Of a stretch of DNA of 64,000 bases, positions 48,223 through 60,264 are shown piece by piece. Under the pieces are notes generated by a model. It worked only from the letters and a program-made list of their open reading frames with translations, had not been told where the DNA came from and searched no databases. Location: the NCBI GenBank assembly GCA_911728435.2, contig OU452205.1:16250260-16314259 (forward strand). Direction: 5' to 3'. Made by a program: the position numbers and the translations under genes. The stretch comes from Apoderus coryli. Its lineage: Eukaryota > Arthropoda > Insecta > Coleoptera > Attelabidae. Each line of letters starts with the position of its first letter. The first letter of the stretch is position 1.

Positions 48223-50313
48223 TGTATACTACCACTATTTAACGACATATAAAAAGCACGTACACAAAGTATAAGCAATGATTATTCAGTAAAAGCGTTA
48301 ATTATGTAATTCGCCGCAGGAAGGCTACTACGAAAGTTACACTAAAAAATTATTTTGCTAGGAGTCCAAAAATAATAAAATTTTCCCTGTGTTCTGTTTT
48401 CATCCAAAGAATTTTGTTTTCTTTCTTCTTCAAAATTCAGATTTGGTTTTCTGTATAAAAAAAATGAGCGGCTAGAAAATGAGAGAACGAAAAACAAACA
48501 TGTTGGCATCGACATTTTTATGTTCAATAAACGCGTATGCAACCTGTCATAATCAAACATCAAATAATACAAGATTAAAAACCGTGTGCTTGAAAATCGA
48601 TTCTGTTTGCGTAAAAATTAAAGAAAGCAACCTACTAAGAAAATGTATCCACAAAAACGCAACGAATTGTTTCATTCTGAAAATAAAACAAATCTTATTT
48701 ATTTTGTTAACAATAAAAAAATAGTCATAAAAGTGTAAATATTTTTTATTTGTTAACCAACAATTTTGTAGAATATCTCAAAAACCAGACAAGAAATATT
48801 CAAAATGTAATGGTACAGTTTTGGATAAAACTAACCATAGACGATAAAGTTTTTTTCTGTTTTTTTTTTTTAGTTTTCGACTCTATGGAATGAAATGTCG
48901 ATTTAAAAAAATAAAAAAACAATTTACAAATATATCATATAAAAAATATTACAATTTCAAAATAGAAATTACAAATCTTGGACCAATGGAATCACAATAC
49001 AACAGTACCAAAATAATTTTCAAAATCCCCCAATTTCTTGAATGATGCATTGGCATCGTTTTCTTAGAGATACACACCCTATAAAAATACTATTAAATAC
49101 ATATTTGAATTGGTTTTATTTTTGCAACGACACAATACGCTTACTCATTCGTATAAATTTCATCTTTTAAAAATACCCAAACGAAAAAAATCTAGCGGAA
49201 TTACATCTGAAGAACGTGGATATAACATTATTGGTTTATCAGTTCTTTTCCATTATCATCAGGAAATTTAAAATAATATTTTTGTGGCTAGGCACTTGCT
49301 GAAATTACAAAAGTCTGTGAATTAATTCTATATAATATATAATATTATAAAAATAATTTCTTATTCAAACTTAACAGTTTTTTAAACTTTGAATCTGAAA
49401 TAATTAATGCATTTCCATAGGAATATTTTTTGAATTTTCAAGTTTTCTATTGCCGCAAGAAAGTGGAATTCTACGTATTCTCCCATTCTAAATAATAAAT
49501 TTTAAATACTTATTAACAAATCATAAAGTTATATTGACGTTAGATTCTGACAATCTGTTTGTACGATATTTAAATGGCACCTCATTTGGGCCACTCTACA
49601 TGTCTAACGAAAAATCTCGATTGCGAGATTCAAGAATTGACATTTTCATATTTGTGTCAAATGTCGCATGCGACATTCTATTATCGTGACTCGAAAATAG
49701 ACCTCTAGGCGCTTAAATTTTTGTCACTGTTGTTATTGCATACCATTGCCTTTGTTGGAAACGGCTGGCGCGCCATAACGCAAGTAAATCGTTAGAAAAT
49801 AACCATTTATTTTGAACTGATAAGAAAACTAATGTGAACACAGCGTAATTTTGCTTAGAAAAGTTAAGGTATGTATTGTACAAAGATGTACAGTGATAAC
49901 GCAACATTATCGTTTAAGACACTTGTCTTATTACGTAAAAAAAAACATAGTAATTTTATACACGGAAATTCGGAATAAGACGTCTAGAACTATGTTGTTC
50001 TGGGTGTGTTAAGATGCGTTTCGAGAACTGGAAACAGACGAGCTTGTCCTATGTTGCAGCAATAACTCCTCATGTAATTTCGATGTAAAGTATCGTTTCA
50101 ACAAGAGAAATTTAACGACCGCCAATTATTACCGCATCCAAGTCTTTCTAAATATATATGATTAGCTCAGCCCATCAGAATTGATTGATGTTTATGTTAT
50201 TTTACATAACTAAACTGAATTTTGTGAAACAAACTTCTTAGAAAACATTACGCAACTCCACATATCTACAATGTAACTGTTATGTGGATAACTACCCAAC
50301 ATTTTTAACAATA
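48223..50313. other. gene-free AT-rich DNA
   Basis: No recognisable gene. Near 49,605-49,680 are short perfect palindromes (AATCTCG ... CGAGATT and GTCGCATGCGAC) of unknown meaning. Confidence 0.5.
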
Positions 50314-50330
50314 TTTAAATATTGACTGTT
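50314..50330. repeat. 17-bp target-site duplication, left
   Basis: TTTAAATATTGACTGTT, repeated exactly at 50,568-50,584 around a 237-bp insertion. Confidence 0.9.
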
Positions 50331-50567
50331 AATTTCGGTTTATTCTGTTCAATATAATCGTGGAAGATATTGTGCAAATTTGTCTACGTTTTACTGAACG
50401 TGTTCTGGAGAATTTCATTTCTGCTGAGCAGGATACGGTGACCTTTAATGTTCACGCTCCAATTTTCCACGGAATCATAAACCCTCCATGAGGTATGTAG
50501 TCTTGTCGTCACGTTTTTTTTTTGTTATCTAAAGACTTCAATTATTTTAGGTTTTTTATTGATGGTG
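50331..50567 (+). mobile_element. 237-bp insertion copied from a dispersed repeat
   Basis: Nearly identical to 44,712-44,951 and flanked by a perfect 17-bp duplication. A duplication of this length and TTTAAA context suggest target-primed reverse transcription. However, there is no poly-A tail at either end, so it was not an ordinary processed transcript. Confidence 0.8.
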
Positions 50568-50584
50568 TTTAAATATTGACTGTT
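50568..50584. repeat. 17-bp target-site duplication, right
   Basis: Exact copy of 50,314-50,330. Confidence 0.9.
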
Positions 50585-50639
50585 TATGTCAGGTAACAAT
50601 ATGTGCACACTGGCTACAATATAATATAATTAATAAAAA

Positions 50640-50715
50640 AAAAGTTCCATTGCTCAGTTTTGAACTCGCAACTTTACGATTACGAATAGTTAACGCTAAC
50701 ACATAGATGAAAAAT
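50640..50715 (-). repeat. possible tRNA-derived SINE fragment
   Basis: On the minus strand, GTGTTAGCGTTAAC followed by GTTGCGAGTTCAAAAC resembles the anticodon and T arms (B box GGTTCGANTCC) of a tRNA-like SINE head. The B box is imperfect and no clear A box or tail is seen. Confidence 0.3.
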
Positions 50716-50805
50716 AATATCGTGGCATACCGGACAAAATGACTGGTTGTACATACACAAAGGATTTCGTTTAATTTAGCAGGGCCTCAGTGTAATTTCG
50801 TTAGA
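50707..50805 (+). repeat. dispersed repeat, inverted copy at 58,225-58,322
   Basis: About 95 bp running from GAAAAATAATATCGTGGCAT to AGCAGGGCCTCAGT, matched in inverted orientation at 58,225-58,322. Identity unknown. Confidence 0.7.
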
Positions 50806-51248
50806 ATTCCCTATAACATTTTGCATATGAAAATTTGAATCGAAGACGGCCCTGTCTATGCTTTAATTACTCTTGCAGCGCGTCTATTCACGGTAATGAA
50901 ACAGAACGTAGGTCTTAGTACATATTACGATGCTCTTGGACACAACATTTTTGTGCCTCTATTGTTTTCTTTGCTAGCGCGTGCGAAAGCTTTTGAACAA
51001 TTACAATAGTAAAGATGAATTCAGTGCAATACCAATATGAATGTAAATAATGTTAAATGAAAATTTGAGGATCGAATTATTATAAAAAAAGGTTTGATGG
51101 ACACCTAACTGCAAATTAATTTGAAACTGAAAAATTTGGTGAATATCGAACCATCTTTCCAAATGAAGATATTAAAACTGTGTGTAACATATTTCCTAAC
51201 GTAAATTACTTAAAATCAAAAAATCCCGATGGCAGCCAGTAGGAAAAG

Positions 51249-51525
51249 TAGATTTTCGATTTATATATTTTTTATTTATACCTACTTAGTCTGCCACTGC
51301 CACCCACTATTAATAAACAAATACCTAATAGAATATTCTGACAGTCGCCAAATACGAGTATAACCATAGTGTCATATTTACAGTTATTTTAACTGAAATA
51401 CCCATTATAGTATAATACATACGTAAGTACGGTTTTATTGTTATTTCACAGGAGTTTATTTGTCAAAAATAATTACAGGTGTAGCGGGTGATGACATTTT
51501 TTTTATTTTTTGTTACTTTATATTG
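51249..51525 (+). repeat. direct repeat A, copy 1
   Basis: About 275 bp closely matching 52,377-52,641 in the same orientation, from GAAAAGTAGATTTTCGAT to a GCGGGTGATGA block and a TTTTTGTTAC end. The two copies bracket the RTE fragment. Confidence 0.8.
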
Positions 51526-51544
51526 ACTTACATTTACATAAATA

Positions 51545-51627
51545 TGCCAGCGATGAAAAAACTCTCCAAATAAACATTGTAGAGATTTAAGTGCTCTATC
51601 ATTTAATATGTAACATCGGTATTTTCT
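51545..51627 (+). repeat. dispersed repeat B, copy 1
   Basis: ATGCCAGCGATGAAA through CATCGGTATTTT; a second copy lies at 57,349-57,440 just upstream of the hAT fragment, so repeat B may be part of the same hAT family. Confidence 0.6.
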
Positions 51628-51948
51628 ATTAACAATGAAAAAAATATGATTTTTTTAAATCTTTGACAGGCCGCCATTTTAAATTAAGCTCTCCGATTCT
51701 AATCACCAACGAATTATGATTTTAGAACCAACAAATTTTAGTGCACTTTTAGAAATTAAAAATTTTATTAAGTAAATATAATATGTATTTCCAAACTTTG
51801 TTTTTGAGGACGTGCCTATTATTTAAAAAAACAAACAAACAAAACGGAACTGGAAATTGCGGCTTATAACTTGGGTATTTCGATAATACGTACTTAAAGT
51901 TAAAATTAACAATTTAAACTGTAATGATTGAAAATAATCGCAATGATA

Positions 51949-52374
51949 TTATAACAAAAAAATCAAACCATTTATAATAAATATATATTTATAATAAACT
52001 TCGTCATACACTTTTTTTTTATTTTCGCAGTTGAACCATCTATTTTGATCATCTCCATAATACACTAATATTACTAACGGAAAGCGCTTTCCTACATAAT
52101 ATTTGCGGACCCTGTAGTACATTACATTACAACATTCTTCTACTTGAAGATCGGCAACAATTTTTGTAAATTCGTCTCTGTCTTGGGCTCCTCCTAGCAA
52201 GGAGTTTGAATTCAAGCCTGTCCAATCCCTTATGTTTTTCAGCCAAGAGCACTGTATACATCCAGGACCACGTTTTCCCTCAACCTTGCCCTTCATAATG
52301 AGTTGCAGGAACCTGTACTTGTCCTGTATCATGACATGGCCAAGGTAAGCAGTCTTTCGTGTTTTTTTGGTCTC
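51949..52374 (-). pseudogene. RTE/BovB-type retrotransposon C-terminal fragment
   Basis: The minus-strand frame reads upstream of its first ATG (52,332) to about 52,374, starting with an ETKKTRKTAYLGHVM-like stretch and followed by KVEGKRGPG, SWLKNIRDWTGL and a DRDEFTKIVADLQ end. This is the conserved tail found after the reverse transcriptase of many insect non-LTR retrotransposons. Homology stops near the Cys pair after ADLQ; the rest of the frame is unrelated. Heavily 5'-truncated, with no reverse transcriptase or endonuclease, and cut off at repeat A. Confidence 0.75.
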
Positions 52375-52376
52375 GA

Positions 52377-52641
52377 GAAAAGTAGATTTTCGATTTATAT
52401 ATTTTTTATTTATACCTACTTAGTCTACCACTGCCACCCACTATTAATAAACAAATACCTAATATAATATTCGGCCAGTCGAGTCGCCAAATATAACCAA
52501 AGTGTCATATTGACAGTTATCTTAACTGAAATACCCATTATAGTATAATACATACGTAAGTACAGTTTTATTGTTATTTCACAGGTGTTTATTTGTCAAA
52601 AATAATTACAGGTCTAGCGGGTGATGATATTTTTTGTTACT
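52377..52641 (+). repeat. direct repeat A, copy 2
   Basis: Matches 51,249-51,525 with about a dozen differences and a short indel. It begins exactly where the RTE homology ends. Confidence 0.8.
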
Positions 52642-53030
52642 GTTTAGTTTTTATTTTATTATATGAAAAATTATTAATAGTGGCAACATTGCAATTTTTG
52701 TATTGCGCTATTAGTGTATGTTGTGTTGTATAATCTGAAAGAGCAAAAGAGAAGAAAAGGACTTGTGTGCGCTCTATTTGTTTTGTCAAATCATTTTTTA
52801 TCTCACTCACTTTCGAACTTTCGTGTAGTAAACATCTCAATATAATATGTTAATTGTTTTATACAAAAAAGTTGGTTTAATTAGTATTAATTACATTAAA
52901 AAGTGATTCAAATTGATCACATAACGTTAAAGGTGAAAAATACAGTCCACTACAACAAAAAAAAAAACATTTATATTGACTTAAGCCCGGTTTAGCCAAC
53001 GTTTTATGTATAACGCAGTGAATATGATTA
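52642..53030. other. gene-free DNA
   Basis: Nothing recognised. Confidence 0.5.
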
Positions 53031-54467
53031 GTCTGGCAACTAACTGACATATTCAGAATTGAAAAAATCCAGGTCTGTCTTCGAGAAAATTTGTGGGACT
53101 GCTTCATATTCAACACTTCACCCTGTATATGATTTTTCATAAATCTGATATAATTTTTTCAGAGGGCATAAATAGACAGTTAGACCTGGGTATATGAATT
53201 TTTTGTTACACTCATATCACATTTCCAATTAAAGATTCATTTTAGAACAAAATTGAAAATTGGTAATAATGAAGTGTCTTACTGTATAATAATGTTTAGT
53301 TATTAAAAAGAAATCTTCAAAATAAACCGAAACGACACACAATGTGCTCCAGTATGGTAAATACCATAATTTGAATTGATTTACAGTGCCGGATTCAAAA
53401 ATCTGGCATATCTGGTTCATCCCAATAATTCACCCTGTAGGTAACTTTTTCCACTTGTAATAGACATAAAACAGATAAAAAGTGTTTGTATAAGCTTAGT
53501 TTTCTTATTTGTTAGAGGAAAACTCATGTGTCTAATTATTTTAATCGGAATGAAATGAACAAGCCAGGGAAATGTTTATTCATAAATTAAGAAATAAAAT
53601 AAAAAACAATAACCAAACAATAAAACAGTTTTAACAATGTGGAACAAAGTAAAAAAAAAATTTTATAAACATTACGATTTTAAAACACAACAGCTCATTA
53701 ACAGAATTATTCACTGTTGCAATATTACCAGAAATGACCCACTGACAATCAGAAAGTCCATTACACATTTAAATATTCGTCAAGAAAAGTGTATTAAGGC
53801 AGATGAATTTCATTTTGAACATCTTTTATAATCGTAATGTTTATTAAATATTTCTTTACTTTGTTCCACATTGTTAAAACTGTTTTATTGTTTGGTTATT
53901 GTTTTTTATTTTATTTCTTAATTTATGAATAAACATTTCCCTGGCTTGTTAATTTCATTCCGATTAAAATAATTAGACACATGAGTTTTCCTCAAACAAA
54001 TAAGAAAACTAGGTTATTAAAAAATTTTTTTATCTGTTTTCTGTCTCTTAAGGGTGGGAAAAGTTACATACAGGGTGAATTATTGGGATGAACCAGATAT
54101 GCCAGATTTTTAAATCCGGCCCTGTAAATCAATTCAAATTATGCTATTTACCATACTAAAGCACAGTGTGTGTCGTTTCTTTATATTTTGAAGTTTTTTT
54201 TTTAATAACTAAACATTATTGTACAGTAAGATACTTCATTATTGCCAATTTTCAATTTGGCTCTAAAATGAATATTTAATTGAAAATGTGAGGTGAGTGT
54301 AACAAAAAATTCAAATACCTGTCTATTTATACTCTCTGAAAAAATTATATCAGATTTTTGAAAAATCATATACAGGGTGAAGTGTTGAATATGAAGCAGT
54401 TTTACAAATTTTCGCGAAGACGGACCTGGATTTGTTCAATTCTGAATATGTCAGTTAGTTACCAGAC
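53031..54467. mobile_element. mariner-derived long inverted repeat
   Basis: The left arm (53,031-about 53,652) is the diverged reverse complement of the right arm (about 53,855-54,467), around a 200-bp loop. Both arms contain two TACAGGGTG-type termini (ACTTCACCCTGTA and AATTCACCCTGTA on the left) and the block AACAATGTGGAACAAAGTAAA next to the loop. The loop encodes the C-terminus of a mariner-like transposase, so this is probably a long-TIR mariner with most of its gene deleted. A third left-arm copy is at 59,180-59,640. Confidence 0.75.
53691..53831 (+). pseudogene. mariner-like transposase C-terminal remnant in the loop
   Basis: Within a frame running from 53,637 to the TAA at 53,829, QQLINRIIHCCNITRNDPLT and the terminal HFEHLL correspond to the last helix and C-terminal tail of mariner-like transposases (compare ICIEKNGGHIEQFL at the end of the 2.6-kb gene). 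Residues 1-18 of the frame come from the inverted-repeat arm and are not coding. No catalytic residues remain. Confidence 0.65.
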
Positions 54468-54676
54468 ACCAATACACACTTTTATAAAAAAAATGAGATA
54501 AATCTACTTAAGCATTGAAAAGATATGACGAAACATTGTTTTCGTGAAAATCCATAATTCACCCTGTATATTAATAATCAAAACAAGGAGACATTTTTTA
54601 ATGGTCATTTGATAATCCCCTAACGTGCCTCTACTTATGGTAGAAGTATGTACAGTTCCTCGTGACTCACCCTGTA
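54285..54676. mobile_element. mariner-type non-autonomous fragment, copy 2
   Basis: Second copy of 47,820-48,222, overlapping the right arm of the inverted repeat. It ends CGTGACTCACCCTGTA at 54,676; the same end recurs at about 60,425-60,440. Confidence 0.6.
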
Positions 54677-57348
54677 TATTGCTACGGTTTAAATTAATAG
54701 AAGAATATTATAATATGATCTTTGTTTTTATCATTAAAATTATTATTTAAGAAAACACAAAAAAAAAAAGAGAGATCGGGTAACGTTTTCAAACCTTGTG
54801 ACAGCTTTAGCTTAAACCACAGCAAAGCTCGACTAGGTCAGCCTTCAGGGGGGGTGCGCCACTAACTTTGCGGTAAAGTTAGATACCTACGATGTTTTGT
54901 ATGTCACAAAGCTTGAATACACCATACGATCATTCACCATAATTAAATTCAAAAAAAAAAATATATTATATATTTATACGAAATTATTTTTCAACACACA
55001 ATACAAAAAAAATTTGAAATATATATATTAATAAATATCGTTACGAAACACAAAGGAATGAATCTTATCACTGAATTCCTATTCTAAAAATTATAAAAGA
55101 AATATTCAGTACAATAAACAATGTTTGGATCTCCCAAATACTGATATACGAAATTATTAAGTATATATTAACAAAAATACATATCAGTCATTCAACAATA
55201 CTAATATTCAATACTAAGTTCTAAAGAAAATATATTACCAATAAAGAATGAAAATTTTAATCGATATCTATATACTTATTGTTTATATCTATTTTAATAA
55301 TAAAATAAAACAAGACACCCTATACGTGATCACGAATAGTTCCCAACACTACTATGTAAAATAGTTTTATCATACATTTTTAAATATCACACAATTACGC
55401 AAGATAATAACAAAATATATAAACCCTTGATATATGTTTTTTTGTTATTTAGAATAAACAAATATTTACTATTTAATAATTGAAAGAATAACCAAATGGT
55501 ACTATTTAACACAAAAAAAAAAACAATTATATTAACATACAGAAGGAAAATTATTATTTTTATTTTATTTTATCAATTATGCGAGATATGAGAAATTCAC
55601 TTTGCAAATAAGTTAATAGGAAAAACTAATAAAATGACGTATTCAACAAATAAATTTTTACAATAAAAACCTGGTCTCGTTCTGATGATCAATCATCCAT
55701 TTTTACACAAACATTCGACCAGAACCATGAAATTTTTTTTTCACCATACAACAGCAGTCATAAATCGATGATTGCCAAAAATTGGAGTTTAAATCGTTCA
55801 AACCAATTTTTATTTATTACTTGATTGTAATGGACAAACGGAATAATATCCGAACTCAGGAAGAAGAACGAAGAAGAAGAAGATGATGAAGAAGATGAAT
55901 TGAGCCCTAAAAATATAAAATGAAGTCCTAAGTACGGGTACGAGGTTTAATAAAAAGGAAGCACAAAAAAAAATTAAAGGAAAGTGTAGTTCCCTCACCT
56001 TGATGTTGTGTGGCTTAATTGTAATCCAGTCATATTTTTCACATGGCCAAACAGAAATCGGTTACAAAGTTGAGTCTGCATAAGAATTGAAAAAAAAAAG
56101 GTATAATTAAATTTTGATCGATGAAAGAAAAAAAAAACTGTAGAAGCTAAAATAGTCAAGGACACTCACCCAACAAGAACTGAAGTAGTTAATACAAATC
56201 CAGACAAAGCTGATTGTTTGATCGCACAATGCACATAACATATATCTTCCAAACCATCCAGAAATCAAACAATAATTTTGGATAATAATTCTCATAAATC
56301 CCACACAAAAATGGTTTCTAATCAGGCTTAGAAAAATTTAAGAAAATATCCACTTTAACCACTAGTATACTCTTGTAGCACTCGACTTACAATGAATAAT
56401 GACAATCAAAAATTCCCCAAAACGCAATGTCAACTTAAGAGTTTCGACCAATCAAAATTTCACACCTGGAGAATTAACATTATTCCTCGATGATAGCACG
56501 CCAACGATTGCTAAGAGAACTAACACAAATATATTTCATTATGATTCATTAAAAAAATGATAATTAATATACTAAGAACACAATATGCTATAGAAAAACA
56601 AATATGAATAATTATTTCATAATTCAAATAATTCTCCAAACAACAATTATGAATTCTAAATCAAAGAAAGAATGCCCTCTTTCATTTAAATCTGGGAATA
56701 ACATAGCGCACAGGAAAAATCAATAAATATGTACTTCTACTATTGTAGGTACCCTTATCAACAAATTTTGTTTATTTATAAATTTAAATATTTTATGCCT
56801 ATTTAACAATAGATGGAGCGAGATGTATTATTACCTTTTCAATTAAAACAATTTAAAATTTGAATCACGTAATCATTTGTGTTATGGTGCAGGTAAGTAT
56901 AAACCCGATGGTTACGAGAGCACATACAGGGATAGTCAGAAATTATGTACCCACAAAAATCAATTAAACATATTATCTAATCCAAACATATTAATAACAG
57001 AACAGTGAATGTTTCCATGGCAACAAATAATTTCCCTTTTTTCTGAAAATAGAAATATAGACAAATTTTAAACGTAACAATATAATATGCAATTTTGTCA
57101 ATAGTTTGAATTTTCTCGCAATAACATGATTCCGAACGCCGACGACTATAGCCGAGGCTGTCGCTATTCTTACTACAACATTCAAAGTTATGAATATTAC
57201 AAATCATAACAACTTGTAAACTAAACGTTGTATAAACGATACCATTTGACATAATGTATTTTAACTAGTTGAGCTTGTGACTATAACTATACCCTAATCA
57301 TATTCTTATGCTTATTCGTTGGCTAAACCAGCCTTTACAATTACCTAA
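54677..57348. other. gene-free DNA, very AT-rich
   Basis: No domain-bearing frame. About 55,855-55,900 is a GAA/GAT microsatellite. On the minus strand two good 5' splice-site matches (near 55,997 and 56,166) exist, but no convincing exon is attached. Confidence 0.5.
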
Positions 57349-57440
57349 ACATGCCAGCGATGAAATAATCCAAATAAACATTGTAGAGATTTAAGTGCTT
57401 TATCAGTTAATATGTCGCATCGGTATTTCTTGTGCGATTC
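57349..57440 (+). repeat. dispersed repeat B, copy 2
   Basis: Matches 51,545-51,627 with several substitutions and a short deletion. Confidence 0.6.
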
Positions 57441-57720
57441 CTTGACCTAGCCAATTTTTTAACCAAATTTTGTTTCGATGGCTCAAAAAATGCGGCCTAG
57501 AACTTGCCACAAAATTTGCTATATCCCATATAGATATATAAACTTTTGAACTGAAGCCATTTTTAGGATCCAGGGGTCATGAAATGAAGGACTGCATAAA
57601 AAATTTTCAAAATTTCGGTTGTGTCGATCTCCTGAATAATTAGATTTTTTTTGAATATCTACTAAAAATGAACTCTCGATAATATACGCACGGGAAGATT
57701 TTCTGAAACACAGTGGGGTT

Positions 57721-57927
57721 GTGCCTCTGTTACAAATGTTTATCCAAAACCATTTAACATCAACATTTAGTGGATCTGTGGAATTGCTAACTGTTTTGTG
57801 TACTGTCCTTATGATGACTGTAGAAAGTGAAATATGTTTCTCTACCATCAAACGGATCAAACCATTTTTAAGAAACACTATGGGCCAGGAAAGGTTGTGC
57901 GCGTTAGCATTGAGAAAAAACTTTTGA
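57721..57927 (+). pseudogene. hAT transposase C-terminal dimerisation fragment
   Basis: The frame contains ELLTVLCTV, then TVESEICFSTIKRIKPFLRN and MGQERLCALAL, the conserved hATC dimerisation region seen in ZMYM1-like hAT transposases. It ends at TGA 57,925-57,927. Upstream catalytic parts are absent. It runs in the same direction as a hAT-type terminal repeat 190 bp downstream, so the right end of the original element is preserved. Confidence 0.8.
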
Positions 57928-58116
57928 AGTCCTGTTCAGAAATCTAGGAGCATGGACTTCACTTACAAACAGTTTTAATGGTAATGGTGAGTTTAGCAAA
58001 ATGTTATTATCTAGCTACTCTAACTACATAAAAAAAAACATCATTTATTTTGAAAAATTGTATTTTTATTATTAATTATTGCCATCTTTCCACCTTGTTG
58101 TGCCCCACCTGTTTTA

Positions 58117-58135
58117 GACCTCACGAGCCGCCACT
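58117..58135. repeat. hAT terminal inverted repeat, right end
   Basis: GACCTCACGAGCCGCCACTG-like; inverted it reads CAGTGGCGGCTCGTG, a widespread hAT terminus. I find no left terminus in the window. Confidence 0.6.
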
Positions 58136-58224
58136 GGCAACGACTATGGTACTCTGACGAGCTCATAATAAAGGCGAAACGAATTCGTCAATGTCTGTCG
58201 ACCCATGCCTCGCTCTGGTTCTAA

Positions 58225-58322
58225 TGAATTAGACTGAGGCCCTGCTAAATTAAACAAAATCCTTTGGGTAGATAAAACCAGTCATTTTGTCCGCTATGCC
58301 ACGATATTATTTTTCATTTATA
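58225..58322 (-). repeat. dispersed repeat, inverted copy of 50,707-50,805
   Basis: Same ~95-bp unit in opposite orientation with several substitutions. Confidence 0.7.
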
Positions 58323-58800
58323 TTGACGGACAAAAATTCATTTTATATCGATATAGAATGATTGCATAGACATCAAATTAACAATTTAAAAAAATAACGT
58401 TCTTCTGAAAATTCCAAAAATCTAAACTTTCAAGATCATTTCCTAAAATTTTGGTGGCGTTACATCACCTTGTACATAAGTCATATCCTTTGATTTTTTG
58501 CCTTACTACGCTTTTTGCTGTATGGCGTTTTTGTTGGAAATGTGTGTGCCATAACAGCAAATGGAGCACAAGTGCTTTATTATGGCCTGTGTAATTAAAC
58601 CGTACACAAAGAAGGTTATGGTTGCCGTTGCTAATGCTCACAGAATAGAGTTAACACAAAAAATTCTCTTTCTTTACAAAATCTAGAACGTTAATCAACT
58701 GTTTTTTAACTGGTTTAGATAACATTTTTCTTTTTCATAAATTGTAAAAAATAATTACAAAACATTTCTGTAGCAAGACGAATTTGCTCAACCATATGCT
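58323..58800. other. gene-free DNA
   Basis: Nothing recognised except TTGTTGGAAATG ... GCCATAACAGCAA, weakly like 49,750-49,785. Confidence 0.45.
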
Positions 58801-58995
58801 ATACAGGGTTATTCACGCCATACGACACGGAATAGTGTGGCTAAACTATTTAATTTCCTAAAAGTTTTATTCATGGGTTCGATAAAAATGATTTATAGCT
58901 ACATTTTAAAATATTGTGAATCTATTCAGGGTGTCCGAAATTTAAGAACTGAACCATAGTTGTGTCTTTTTTTAAATGGAATGCCCTGTATATGA
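58801..58995. mobile_element. mariner-type terminus cluster
   Basis: TACAGGGTTATTCACGCC at 58,802, CAGGGTGTCCGAAATTT at about 58,927 and ATGCCCTGTATA at about 58,985 are typical ends. Pairing among them is unclear; fragments only. Confidence 0.4.
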
Positions 58996-59179
58996 ATATA
59001 TTTTTAGATTCCCCGTTCAAAATAAACATAACTTTCATTAATGTACATCTCACCTAAACCTGCCAGTTTTTTAAATATTTTAATTTTTATAAAAATATAG
59101 ACATAATTTGAATGAAAAAATTCACACATATTCGATTGTTCTTTTTAAGCCAGTCTGGGCTGATAAATATACCCACTCA

Positions 59180-59936
59180 TCTGAAAAAATCCAGGTCCGT
59201 CTTCAAGAAAATTTGTGGGACTGCTTCATATTCACCCTGTATATGATTTTTCAAAAATCTGATATATTTTTTTCAGAGGGCATAAATCGACAGTTAGACC
59301 TGGGTATTTGAATTTTTTGTTACACTCACCTCACATTTCCAATTAAAGATTCATTTTAGAGTCTAATTGAAAATTGGCAATAATGAAATATTTTACTGTG
59401 TAATAATGTTTGCGTATTAAAAAGAAATCTTCAAAATAAACAGAAACGACAGACACTGTGCTCCAGTATGGTAAATACCATAATTTGTATTGATTTACAG
59501 GGCCGGATTTAAAAATCTGGCATATCTGGTTCATCCCAATAATTCACCCTGTATGTAACTTTTTCCAACCGTAATAGACAGAAAACAGAGAAAAAATGTT
59601 TCTAATAACCTAGTTTTCTTATTTGTTTGAGGAAAATTCATGTGCCTAATTATTTTAATTGGAATGTACGCCAGCATTTAGATACCATTTATAAAAACCG
59701 ATGGATAGGACGCGGGGGTCCTTATTCCATGGGCACCAAAATCGCCAGACTATAACCCTGTTGATTATTATATTTGGGGGCGATTAAAAGAGTTCGTCTA
59801 CGAAGAAAATATAAATACACGGCAACAGCTCATTAACAGAATTATTCACTGTTGCAATATTATCAGAAATGACCCACTGACGATCAGAAAGGTCATTAGT
59901 CATTACACATTTGTAAAAAAAGGTTACTTAAAATGA
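59180..59936 (+). mobile_element. mariner-derived fragment with left arm and transposase end
   Basis: 59,180-59,640 is a copy of the left arm of the 53-kb inverted repeat. Here it joins a longer transposase remnant (59,676-59,936) rather than a mirror arm, showing what the 53-kb element lost. No right terminal repeat follows directly; a related right end lies at 60,265-60,440. Confidence 0.65.
59676..59936 (+). pseudogene. mariner-like transposase C-terminal half
   Basis: DTIYKNRWIGRGGP is followed, after one frameshift near 59,727, by WAPKSPDYNPVDYYIWGRLK, which carries the third catalytic Asp, then EFVYEENINTRQQLINRI to TGA at 59,934-59,936. WIGRG...SPD.NP.DYYIWG is the same arrangement as in the 2.4-kb element. 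First and second catalytic regions are missing. Confidence 0.8.
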
Positions 59937-60264
59937 CGTTTATAAGTTCCCGAACTGCTTCGTAATAAAACCCTTTGTGTTTTAGTTGACTTAAATTTAT
60001 TAAAACACTTAAAACTAAATAAAACACTTAATTACTAAATTATATGAAAAATGGAAGAGTCTATTATTGTTCGTTAATGTATCGTTTTTTGTGCTTAATG
60101 CTTACGTTCGTTGTTCAAACTGGACTCATATAATTCTTCTAAGAAAAAAGATGAAACACACAGAAAAATGCACAACCCTTATCGATTTTATTATCTATAA
60201 TTCTTGTTTTACCACTAAGACCACTGATAAGTAATGGAAAAACCGATCGTTTTATTATAAGTAC

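Noticed and set aside
48033..48724. Several 76-81-codon frames
   Set aside because: They translate mariner-type repeat ends or AT-rich DNA; similar frames recur in the 54- and 60-kb copies of the repeat.
53229..53420. 63-codon frame repeated at 59,343-59,534
   Set aside because: The similarity reflects shared repeat-arm DNA; the frame covers terminal-repeat motifs and is not a conserved protein.
55990..56310. Host gene exons on the minus strand suggested by two good 5' splice sites
   Set aside because: Attached frames are short or interrupted by stops and show no homology I recognise.
57519..57878. 119-codon minus-strand frame
   Set aside because: It is antisense to the hAT fragment, which has clear family motifs.
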